DNA from: JBBPZA01 sp963797015
GTDB taxonomy: Bacteria > Actinomycetota > Thermoleophilia > Solirubrobacterales > Solirubrobacteraceae
DNA length: 64,000 nucleotides
Direction of reading: 5' to 3'
NCBI GenBank assembly: GCA_963797015.1
Contig: CAWCNV010000006.1
Location: 248,001-312,000 of the forward strand
The position numbers and the translations under genes are program-made. Under the pieces are notes generated by a model that did no database searches, had not been told where the DNA came from, and was given only the letters and a program-made list of their open reading frames with translations. This document shows, piece by piece, positions 55,513-62,515 of the stretch; position 1 is the stretch's first letter; every line of letters begins with the position of its first letter.

Positions 55513-57756
55513 TCAGCCGCCGTTGGAGGCGACCGCGTAGCTGCGGTTGGGCTCGCCGCGCAGCGCGGTCGGGGGCGGCAGCGGGGTGCCCTTGGCGGTC
55601 GCGCCCGAGATCACCGGGAGCACGAGCCGCGAGGCGCGCATGCCCCCGAGTGAGACGGTGTTGCGCGTCGTTCCCTTGTCCACCGAGTCGAAGTCCCAGC
55701 GCGGGCGATCGCCGCCCACGGCCTCGACCGTCACGCGCACCCGCGACCCCGCGCGGAAGGCGTGCGCGACCGGGAAGACCGGCACCCGCACCAGGGTGTA
55801 GCGGCTGCTGGTGGGCAGCGGCGCCGCATCCTGCTCGAGGTGGGTGGGTACGGGGTCGAGCGCTGTCGAGAGCGTGCGGTTGAGCTTGCGGTGCGACGCG
55901 CGCAGCCAGCCGTTCTGGACGTAGGTCTCGTTGCCGTCGGGGCGCACCTCGCTGAGCGTCACCTGCAGGTCGGTGTCGCGGGCGGTCGACTTGAGGTACA
56001 CGTCGAAGCTCGAGGGCCCGGCGATGACGAGGTCCTTCTTGAGCGTGGCCGACGTCCAGCCGAGCCCCTTGCCCTTCGCGATCGGCGCCCAGTCGTAGGG
56101 CGGTTGCGCCTTCCACGCGTCGCCCGTCGCGTTCCCGGGCAGCGTCTGCTTCGGCCGCGCGCTCGGGTCGGCGACGTAGCTCGCCGCGCTGCGCTTCGAG
56201 GGCCTGAAGCGGCTGAGGGCGCCGCCCGCGCCGAGGTAGTACGCCCTGGCGCTGGTCTGACGCACAGGCCAGGCGTCGAAGCCCAGCTCCCACGTCGTGC
56301 CGAGTGAGCCCAGTCCCTGGGGCCCCGCCCCGTTGTCCATGAGGATCCGCACGCGCGGGTCCTGCTCGAAGATCTTCCGGGCCGCTGCGACATCAGTCAT
56401 GTTCGCGAAGCGCGACTGCTGCAGGGGCTTGGAACCGGCGTCGGCCAGGAACTGGTAGAGCGCGCTGCTGAGCGCCAGCACGCTCGGCGGGATCTTCGGT
56501 ATCCGGTCGCCGACGTAGAGGTTCAGGAACTCGGCCCACCGCGTGGCCACGTCCGGCCCGAGCGAGTCGACGTGCACGCCGTTCTGGAGCGTGATCCACA
56601 CCTTCGGGTTCTTGGCCAGGCCGCCGAGGCTCTCGGGGAAGTGGCCGCCGGTCTGCTCGTCCTGGAGCTGGCCCACCAGGAACGTCGGCACCCTGTCGCG
56701 CGCCAGCCACGTCCCCGGCGTCCGCGCATCGAACAGCGATGGCGTCCGGTACGGGTTCTGGTCGATGAGCTCGAGCGCGTTCTGCGTCTGCAAGCGCAGC
56801 TTCTGGTTGGCGGCGCAGTCCCTGTCGCCGGCCTTCACGAGCGCGCGCGCGTAGGGCTGGCCGCCGTCGGGAGCGGGCTCCGCGTCCGTTATGCGCTCCT
56901 TGATCCACGACAGCGCGAAGCCCGAGTTGAAGATCCCGCCCGGGTAGCCGAGGCCGCTGTAGATATCGTCGGTCACCGACATCGGCGCGATCGCCGCGAG
57001 GTCCGGCGGCCGCGTGCCGGCCACGAAGAGCTGGCTGATCCCCGAGAACGAGATCCCGGCCATCCCGACCTTGCCGCCCTTGACCCAAGGCTGGGCGGCG
57101 ACCGCCTCGACCGCGTCGTAGCCGTCGTAGGTGGTGGGTAGCCCGAAGAGGTCGAAGTCGCCGGCCGAGCAGCCCGAGCCGCGCATCTGCACGCTCACCA
57201 CGGCGAAGCCGAGCTGGGGCCCGAGCAGCGAGCCGACCGCGGTCGAGGTCGAGGGGACGAGCGGGTCGTCGACGTTGCCGCCGAGCACCGCGCTCAGCAG
57301 GTCCTTGGGCGCGGCCACCTGGTAGCCCGAGTACTCGATGAAGGTCGGGAACGGGCCGTCGGCCAGCGTCTTGCCCGGCGGGAGGCGCACGGTCATGGCC
57401 AGCTCGATGCCGTCGCGCACCTTCACGTAGTTGAGTCCCTGGACGAGCTTCTTGCGCTTGTAGAAGGACCGCGGCGGGTTGGCGCCCGGTCGCAGCACCT
57501 TGAAGCGGCGGGTCAGCGTGCCGTTGGCCCGGCGGACGCGGTAGCCGCGCCCCGGCTGAAGGTCGCGGAAGATCTTGCTGCCGAAGCGGTCGGCGTTCCC
57601 GCTGTCGAGCACCTTCCCGCGCTGGAGAAGCGTCAGGCTCTCGCCGTTGTTCGCCCCCAGCACGTAGGCCTCGTCGATGCTCCCGCGCGCCTTCACCGCG
57701 GCGCCGGCGCCGGGCACGGCGATGCCGAGCGCTGCGAGCGCGGCGACGAGGACCAA
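55513..57756 (-). CDS. Secreted CocE/NonD-type alpha/beta-hydrolase (X-Pro dipeptidyl-peptidase family)
   Basis: A 747-residue protein; TTG 57756 is the only usable start and gives a signal peptide ending near GAGAAV. After about 95 residues of beta-rich leader, the S15-like hydrolase domain has VQMRGSGCSAGDFDLFG, GYDAVEAVAAQPWVKGGKVGM and the nucleophile in GISFSGISQ. NGVHVDS may hold the catalytic His. The C-terminal jellyroll (XPD C-domain) is PSSFDVYLKSTARDTDLQVTLSEV to the end. It probably cleaves ester or amide bonds outside the cell. Substrate unknown. Confidence 0.87.
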   Translation of the reverse strand: MVLVAALAALGIAVPGAGAAVKARGSIDEAYVLGANNGESLTLLQRGKVLDSGNADRFGSKIFRDLQPGRGYRVRRANGTLTRRFKVLRPGANPPRSFYKRKKLVQGLNYVKVRDGIELAMTVRLPPGKTLADGPFPTFIEYSGYQVAAPKDLLSAVLGGNVDDPLVPSTSTAVGSLLGPQLGFAVVSVQMRGSGCSAGDFDLFGLPTTYDGYDAVEAVAAQPWVKGGKVGMAGISFSGISQLFVAGTRPPDLAAIAPMSVTDDIYSGLGYPGGIFNSGFALSWIKERITDAEPAPDGGQPYARALVKAGDRDCAANQKLRLQTQNALELIDQNPYRTPSLFDARTPGTWLARDRVPTFLVGQLQDEQTGGHFPESLGGLAKNPKVWITLQNGVHVDSLGPDVATRWAEFLNLYVGDRIPKIPPSVLALSSALYQFLADAGSKPLQQSRFANMTDVAAARKIFEQDPRVRILMDNGAGPQGLGSLGTTWELGFDAWPVRQTSARAYYLGAGGALSRFRPSKRSAASYVADPSARPKQTLPGNATGDAWKAQPPYDWAPIAKGKGLGWTSATLKKDLVIAGPSSFDVYLKSTARDTDLQVTLSEVRPDGNETYVQNGWLRASHRKLNRTLSTALDPVPTHLEQDAAPLPTSSRYTLVRVPVFPVAHAFRAGSRVRVTVEAVGGDRPRWDFDSVDKGTTRNTVSLGGMRASRLVLPVISGATAKGTPLPPPTALRGEPNRSYAVASNGG

Positions 57757-57800
57757 CGCGAATCCGAGTGACCCAGTCCGGATCAGGCCGGCAAGGCTAC

Positions 57801-57893
57801 CGGTCGCGGGCGGAGCGTGGCGCGCTTGCCGTCTACGGGCGGGGGGTTCAAGGCGCCTCTCGGTCGCGGGCCGCGCGTGGCGCGCTTATCGTC
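57801..57893. repeat. 33-bp direct repeat upstream of the winged-helix gene
   Basis: Copies at 57801-57833 and 57861-57893 start exactly 60 bp apart and share CGGTCGCGGG and GCGTGGCGCGCTT blocks, with a few mismatches. The second copy ends 6 bp before the GTG start. Could be paired operator sites or a remnant duplication. Confidence 0.6.
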
Positions 57894-57898
57894 CGGCC

Positions 57899-59071
57899 GT
57901 GCCCCGCGACCGCGTCCTCTCGCCGCGCGCGCTCAACCGAGCGCTGCTCGAACGGCAAGGGCTGCTCGCCCGCTCCCGCACCCCGGCCGCGGACATGATC
58001 GAGCAGCTCGTCGGGCTGCAGGCGCAGGTGCCGGCGAATCCCTACCTGGCGCTGTGGTCGCGGGTGGAGGGCTTCGCGCCCGAGGACCTGAGCGACCTGA
58101 TCGCCGATCGCGAGGCGGTGCGCGCGCAGCTCCTGCGCGCGACGATCCACCTCGTCTCCGCGCGCGACTGCCTCGCGATCCATCCACTGACGCGGCCGGT
58201 GCTCACGCGCACGTTCAAGAGCCCGTGGGCGGCGCGCCTGGGGGATGCCGAGCTCGACGAGGTCGTCGCCGCGGGCCTGGAGCTCCTGACCGAGCGCCCG
58301 CGGACGCGCGCCGAGCTCGGCGCGTCGCTTCAGCAGCGCTCGCCCGACGCCGACCCGGCGGCGCTCGCGCACGCGGTCACGTTCAACGCCGCGCTCGTGC
58401 AGGTGCCGCCGCGCGGTCTGTGGGGCGAGACCGGCCAGGCCACGTGGGCGCCGGCCGGGCAGTGGCTCGGGCGCGAGGCGGCCGCCGGAGCTTCCGCGGA
58501 GACGCTCGTGGAGCGCTACCTCGCCGCCTTCGGCCCCGCGTCGGTTGCCGACGCGCGCACGTGGTCCGGCCTGACCGGCCTGCGCGAGGTGTTCGAGCGG
58601 CTCCGGCCGCGGCTGCGGACCTTCCGCGACGAGCGCGGCCGCGAGCTGTTCGACCTGCCCGGCGCGCCGCTGCCCGACCCCGACACGCCCGCGCCGCCGC
58701 GCTTTCTGCCCGAGTACGACAACGTCGGCCTCTCGCACGACGATCGCTCGCGGCTCTTCAACGGCCTCGGCCCGGGCGCGCCGCTCCCGCCCGGCACGGC
58801 GATCGGCACGCTGCTCGTCGACGGCTTCTACCGCGCGAACTGGAAGCTCACCGAGGGCGACGGCGGGGCGGTGCTGACCATCGATCGCTTCCGCGGCCAG
58901 GCGACCGATCCGCCGGGAACCGTCGAGGAGGTCGGCGCGGAGGCCGAGCCACTGCTCGCGTTCCTCGAGCCCGAGGCCGGCGAGCGCGGCGTCGAGTGGG
59001 TTCCGGAGCCCGGCGGCGCCCGCTCCGGCGACTACGCTTCGCCCCCCGGCCCCCGTAGCTCAGCTGGATAG
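57899..59071 (+). CDS. Winged-helix DNA-binding protein (AlkZ/YcaQ-like family), ending inside tRNA-Arg
   Basis: A 390-residue protein; GTG 57899. It begins LSPRALNRALLERQGLL and has the family signature MIEQLVGLQAQVPANPYLALWSR, key LVGLQAQ. Later pieces include LLRATIHLVSARDCL, WAPAGQWLG, LPEYDNVGLSHDDRSR and GFYRANWKL. Relatives include DNA glycosylases for crosslinks (AlkZ/YcaQ); whether this branch is enzymatic is unknown. The frame continues into tRNA-Arg: the last residues (PRSSAG) and the TAG stop at 59069-59071 lie within the first 23 bases of that tRNA. Confidence 0.87.
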   Translation: MPRDRVLSPRALNRALLERQGLLARSRTPAADMIEQLVGLQAQVPANPYLALWSRVEGFAPEDLSDLIADREAVRAQLLRATIHLVSARDCLAIHPLTRPVLTRTFKSPWAARLGDAELDEVVAAGLELLTERPRTRAELGASLQQRSPDADPAALAHAVTFNAALVQVPPRGLWGETGQATWAPAGQWLGREAAAGASAETLVERYLAAFGPASVADARTWSGLTGLREVFERLRPRLRTFRDERGRELFDLPGAPLPDPDTPAPPRFLPEYDNVGLSHDDRSRLFNGLGPGAPLPPGTAIGTLLVDGFYRANWKLTEGDGGAVLTIDRFRGQATDPPGTVEEVGAEAEPLLAFLEPEAGERGVEWVPEPGGARSGDYASPPGPRSSAG

Positions 59072-59122
59072 AGCGGCGGCCTTCTAAGCCGCGGGTCGGA
59101 GGTTCGAGTCCTCCCGGGGGCA
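59049..59122 (+). tRNA. tRNA-Arg (anticodon UCU)
   Basis: Acceptor GCCCCCG (59049-59055) pairs with CGGGGGC (59115-59121), discriminator A. D-arm GCTCAGCTGGATAGAGC, anticodon stem GCGGC/GCCGC around CTTCTAA (anticodon TCT), T-arm GGTTCGAGTCC. No CCA. The 5' part overlaps the end of the winged-helix gene. Confidence 0.96.
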
Positions 59123-59123
59123 T

Positions 59124-59152
59124 TTCGAAGGACCAGATCATCGTTCTTCGAA
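59124..59152. terminator. Inverted repeat after tRNA-Arg
   Basis: TTCGAAG (59124-59130) and CTTCGAA (59146-59152) form a 7-bp stem with a 15-nt loop directly after the tRNA. The rest of the gap to 59430 (about 280 bp) shows no gene, RNA or repeat that I can support. Confidence 0.4.
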
Positions 59153-59430
59153 CCGGCGGGGTGATCGAGCGGCTGAGCGACGCGATTGGCGCATGCTCCT
59201 GTGTTTGACACGTCGCGCCGTCGGGGCAGCGCTGTCGCGTGTCGTCCGGAGCAGGCCCGCGCCGGCCGGGCCTCGGGCGATCGCACCGGTACGGAAGCGA
59301 GTCCGGACGGCAACGCGGTCGCCTCGTCGATACTAATGGTGTCGGTCTGACGACCGCCCTGCTTTTGGCGAGGAGCAGGTCGCTTGGATCTGTGACCTGT
59401 CAGATCTGCTTCTGCCGTGAGGCAAGCGAG

Positions 59431-60033
59431 TCAGCGGCCGATGCGGTAGCGAACGTGCGTCGCACGCGGGGAGTGGATCACCTCGACCGGCTGTAGGCCG
59501 GGGTCCTGCACTCCGTCGAACAGGCGCTCGCCGGCGCCGAGCAGAACGGGAACGACGTCGAGCATAAGCTCGTCGATCACGCCCGCCGCGAACGCCTGCC
59601 GCACGGTGGAGGCGCCACCGGCGATATCGACGCCGAGGTCGCCGGCCGCCGCCTCCGCGCGCTCAAAGGCGACATCGAAGCCTTCGGTGATGAAGTGGAA
59701 CGTCGTCCCGCCCTCCATCGCGATCGGGTCGTGCGGGTAGTGGGTGAGAACGAACACAGGAGCGTGATATGGCGGCTCGTCGCCCCACCACCCGCGCCAG
59801 TTCACGTCCCACGGGCCCCGAACCGGGCCAAACATGTTGCGGCCCATCACGTACGCTCCGCAGGGCTTCAGGAGCTCGTCGCGCGCGCGGGCGTCGGCTT
59901 CATGGATGGGCTCGTCCAGGTGCCAGTGGTGGAGCTCCAGGCCGCCGACGCCGAGCGGGTTGTCGCGGCTCTGAAGGGGGCCGGCGACGAAGCCGTCGAG
60001 AGAGATGGACATGTGGCATGTGGTTGGTGTCAT
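59431..60033 (-). CDS. RibD/dihydrofolate-reductase-like protein
   Basis: About 200 residues from ATG 60033 (GTG 60048 possible). MSISLDGFVAG at the start and AYVMGRNMFGP are the folate-reductase-fold signatures of the RibD C-terminal family. IAGGASTVRQAFAAGVIDELMLDVVPVLLGAGERLF is the family core, shown as GGASTVRQAF and DVVPVLLGAG. Members reduce pterin- or pyrimidine-like substrates with NADPH; many actinobacterial ones are of unknown use. A second homologue is 600 bp away on the same strand. Confidence 0.85.
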   Translation of the reverse strand: MTPTTCHMSISLDGFVAGPLQSRDNPLGVGGLELHHWHLDEPIHEADARARDELLKPCGAYVMGRNMFGPVRGPWDVNWRGWWGDEPPYHAPVFVLTHYPHDPIAMEGGTTFHFITEGFDVAFERAEAAAGDLGVDIAGGASTVRQAFAAGVIDELMLDVVPVLLGAGERLFDGVQDPGLQPVEVIHSPRATHVRYRIGR

Positions 60034-60048
60034 GTGCACCGAGACCAC

Positions 60049-60359
60049 CGAATCGACGAGAAATCATCGGTGGGGGACGCCCTCGCGAAAGCTAACGGTT
60101 GCCCGGGTCCACGGCCGACCTGGGCACCTCGCGCCGCGTGGCCGCCAAGTCGGACCTGCCCCCGGTTTCCTCGCGCGACGAGTACCCGCACGGCCACCAG
60201 CCAGCGACCCGCTCCGCGCGGAATGCAGGGCGCCGTGCGCCTGCTTTCGCGCCAGTGCGAGCGCCCGACTGCGACTCGGCGGCGTGCCTACAGACGACAC
60301 GCCAGGTGTCGGCTCGGAAGCTTGATGCGACCGCGCCTCGCCGCATGTTGGACAAGGGG
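60049..60359. other. Gene-poor stretch
   Basis: Only overlapping open frames without a recognisable protein or a convincing ribosome site are seen. The last 57 bases belong to dispersed repeat A. Confidence 0.5.
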
Positions 60360-60430
60360 CTACGCACTGGGCGGCCGCAGGACCGTCTGCCGCTTGTTTC
60401 GCTTGTCCGGCTCAAGGAGAAGCGACGAGC
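60303..60430. repeat. Dispersed degenerate repeat, copy A
   Basis: About 128 bp, roughly 80% identical to 61399-61530, sharing GTCGGCTCGGAAGCTTGA and AGGGGCTACGCAC blocks. On the minus strand it reads LLLEPDKRNKRQTVLRPPSA at the end of the truncated YCII gene. Confidence 0.75.
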
Positions 60431-60548
60431 AGGGCACTCCGCGCTCGTGGTGAGAGACCTGCTCTCCTCTGGCCGCGGTATTCGGCGAGCACATCGCGGG
60501 GGCCGGGTCTCCGTCTGGCCGATAGATGCTGAGCAGATAGTGCTTCAT
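60360..60548 (-). pseudogene. Truncated YCII-related gene
   Basis: ATG 60548 has a fine AGAGGAG site 6 nt upstream. The first 17 residues, MKHYLLSIYRPDGDPAP, are the typical start of YCII/DGPF-domain proteins (about 110-120 residues). After that similarity is lost, and after about 60 residues the frame ends within dispersed repeat A. The rest of the domain is missing, so the gene appears cut by a deletion or by the repeat. YCII genes often neighbour RibD/DHFR-like genes in Actinobacteria, and one follows 83 bp upstream in this orientation. Confidence 0.6.
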
Positions 60549-60630
60549 GGTCGGCTCCTCTCTTCCCGGCCGGCGCCGCCGCGGGCGGTGTTGGCGCTAG
60601 CCGCGGCGGGCCGGGAGGCTTCTCACAGTG

Positions 60631-61212
60631 CTAGTCCCTGGCCGGCTCGTAGGTGGCGATTAGAACACCCTTGGTGGTGGTGATGCTGTCGGTGAGCCGC
60701 AGCGACGCGTGCACGCCCTCGGGGAACAGGCGCCGGCCCGTGCCGAGCACGAGCGGGTGGATCATCAGCAGGTACTCGTCGATCAGGTCGGCCGCCATCA
60801 GCGAGCCGATCAGCTCACCGCTGCCCATGATCACGAGGTTCCCGCCTGATTCCTGTTTGAGCTCGTCCACCGCGGCCGGGACGTCGCCGTGCAAGAGCGT
60901 CGAGTTCGGCCACTCGAGTCTCGTTGCGGAGCTGTTTGACGCGACGTACTTGGCCCCGTCGTTGAGCGCATCCTTGAACGGACCACCCTGGGCGTTCCAG
61001 GAAGCCAGCAGCTCCTCGTAGGTGCGCCGGCCGAACAGAAACGCCCGATCCTCGCCCATCCGTTCGCCCATCTTGGCGATCATGGCGTCGTCGCCGCCCG
61101 GGACCGCCCAGCCCCCGTGAGCGAACCCACCGCGGGTGTCTTCGTCCGGACGGCCAGGTGCCTGCATCACGCCGTCCAGCGTGACGCTGTTGATCACAAC
61201 CACCTTGTGCAT
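60631..61212 (-). CDS. RibD/dihydrofolate-reductase-like protein
   Basis: A 193-residue protein from ATG 61212 with AAAGGA 7 nt upstream. VVVINSVTLDGVMQAPG is the family start, FLFGRRTYEELLASW the second strand-helix, NLVIMGSGELIGSLMAADLIDEYLLMIHPLVLGTGRRLFP the core (key MGSGELIGSL and IHPLVLGTG). It probably binds NADPH. It is only distantly similar to the neighbour at 59431, so this is family clustering and not a recent duplication. Confidence 0.88.
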   Translation of the reverse strand: MHKVVVINSVTLDGVMQAPGRPDEDTRGGFAHGGWAVPGGDDAMIAKMGERMGEDRAFLFGRRTYEELLASWNAQGGPFKDALNDGAKYVASNSSATRLEWPNSTLLHGDVPAAVDELKQESGGNLVIMGSGELIGSLMAADLIDEYLLMIHPLVLGTGRRLFPEGVHASLRLTDSITTTKGVLIATYEPARD

Positions 61213-61878
61213 CTCCCTGTCCTTTCGCTCTCGGTCACGCTACGCCACGCCGCGTTCCCTGCTTTCCGATCGGGCGGTACCCAGCGAGAGCCGCGCCAGC
61301 GTCCTACAACGCGCGGAAGGCAGGAAACGACGCCTGCTTGCCTTGTTTGACCAGGAGCGGCCGCTGAGACAGGTCGCGCTGCTCCCTTGGACGACAAGCA
61401 GGCGTCGGCTCGGAAGCTTGACCCGACAGCACCTCGCCGCGCAGATTCGACGAGGGGCTACGCACGGAACGCCCGCAGGATCTTCTGCCGCTCGCTTCGT
61501 CCGTCCGGCTCGAGGAGAAGGGCGACGAGCCCCTCAACCGTCGAGCGAGGGTTTGCACGTCGTCCACCCGCCCGCACTCGGCGAAACCGATCGATCGTTG
61601 TTCGAACCGGCCCGGCACGCGGAGGCTCGCCCTTTCTGCTCATCGATCGGCCCAAGCGGCCGCTTGGTCGTTCATAAGGGAACGCTCCACGCTGGTGGCC
61701 GAAACGGACCAGGCGTGGATACGGATGCGCGATGCGTTCCGTGCCAGCCCGTGGACCCCGAAAGAAAAGCCCGCCGGACGAGGCCGAGGTGTAGCTTGAT
61801 CTTGCCGGTGGCCCAGGGCCACCCAAATCCAAACGCCGAGGGGTTCGACAGGGGCCCGGCAGCGAAGGAGTCATCACG
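61213..61878. other. Gene-poor stretch with dispersed repeat B
   Basis: 666 bp without a convincing gene. It carries repeat B (61399-61570). On the minus strand a broken frame reads TVEGLVALLLEPDGRSERQKILRAF, parts of which (LLLEPDGRS) match copies A and C. This may be the remnant of a small coding unit. Open frames on both strands elsewhere show no family resemblance. Confidence 0.5.
61399..61570. repeat. Dispersed degenerate repeat, copy B
   Basis: Shares its left part with copy A (61399-61530) and its right part with copy C (about 61475-61570), so it bridges the two. Minus-strand frame WTTCKPSLDG is broken by one base relative to copy C. Confidence 0.7.
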
Positions 61879-62274
61879 ATGACTGCAGATGAAAACGTGG
61901 CAATCATGCGACGCGCTTACGAGGCCTTCAACACGGGCGACATCAACACGCTCACCGAGCTCTTCGATGAGCGCGCCGTGTGGCACCTGCCGGGCCGCAG
62001 CTCGATGGCCGACGACTACCAGAGCCGCGACGCGACCTTGGCGTACTTCGGGCAGCTGGCGCAGAAGACTGGAGGGACCTTCCGGGCTGAGTTGCAGCAC
62101 CTGGCTGCAGATGGTGACACCCGCGTGGTCGGCATCCAGCGCAGCACCGCGGACCGAGACGGCAAGCACCTGGATGTTGCCGACTGCATCGTCTTCGAGC
62201 TCAAGAACGGCAAGATCATTGACGGTCGCGAGCACTTTGAGGACCTCTACGCGTGGGACGAGTTCTGGTCGTAG
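61879..62274 (+). CDS. SnoaL-like (NTF2-fold) protein
   Basis: A 131-residue protein with GAAGGAG 8 nt before ATG. NVAIMRRAYEAFNTGDINTLTELF opens the fold (key YEAFNTGDINTL), then VWHLPGRSSMADDYQSRDA, TRVVGIQRSTADRDG and ADCIVFELKNGKIIDGREHFEDLYAWDEFW at the end. The ending DLYAWDEFW is typical of SnoaL-like ketosteroid-isomerase relatives. It has no neighbour on the same strand. Distinct from the SnoaL-like gene at 27790. Confidence 0.88.
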   Translation: MTADENVAIMRRAYEAFNTGDINTLTELFDERAVWHLPGRSSMADDYQSRDATLAYFGQLAQKTGGTFRAELQHLAADGDTRVVGIQRSTADRDGKHLDVADCIVFELKNGKIIDGREHFEDLYAWDEFWS

Positions 62275-62385
62275 CCCGCTCGCCGGCGCGCCCGGCAGGT
62301 CACGCGGCGGCTCGCGGCTCGGCATAGATCGAGCCGCGAGGCGCAGCGGGTTCTGAACCCGCAAAGCTTTGTAGGCGGCCCGGGA

Positions 62386-62482
62386 TCGGAAGGATGTTCT
62401 TTCCGCTGCTCCGGCCGTCGGGCTCAAGCAGCACCTCGATGAGCGTCTCAACCGCCACCGACGGTTTGAACCTCGTCCAGCC
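62386..62482. repeat. Dispersed degenerate repeat, copy C
   Basis: About 97 bp, roughly 70% identical to the right part of copy B. On the minus strand an uninterrupted frame reads WTRFKPSVAVETLIEVLLEP then DGRSSGKNILPI, so this copy may be closest to the ancestral coding sequence. It lies just after the GH5 gene stop. Confidence 0.6.
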
Positions 62483-62515
62483 TGTTGCACCGACGGAGGC
62501 GACCGCGAGAGGCGT

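Noticed and set aside
59032..59313. Minus-strand ORF ending with PGRTRTSDPRLRRPPLYPAEL
   Set aside because: This is the antisense translation of the tRNA-Arg gene, a frequent annotation artefact.
59140..61608. Possible att-like pair ATCGTTcTTCGAACCGGC / ATCGTTgTTCGAACCGGC
   Set aside because: One 18-bp match with a mismatch is expected by chance in a window this size. It does not include tRNA sequence and no integrase is present.
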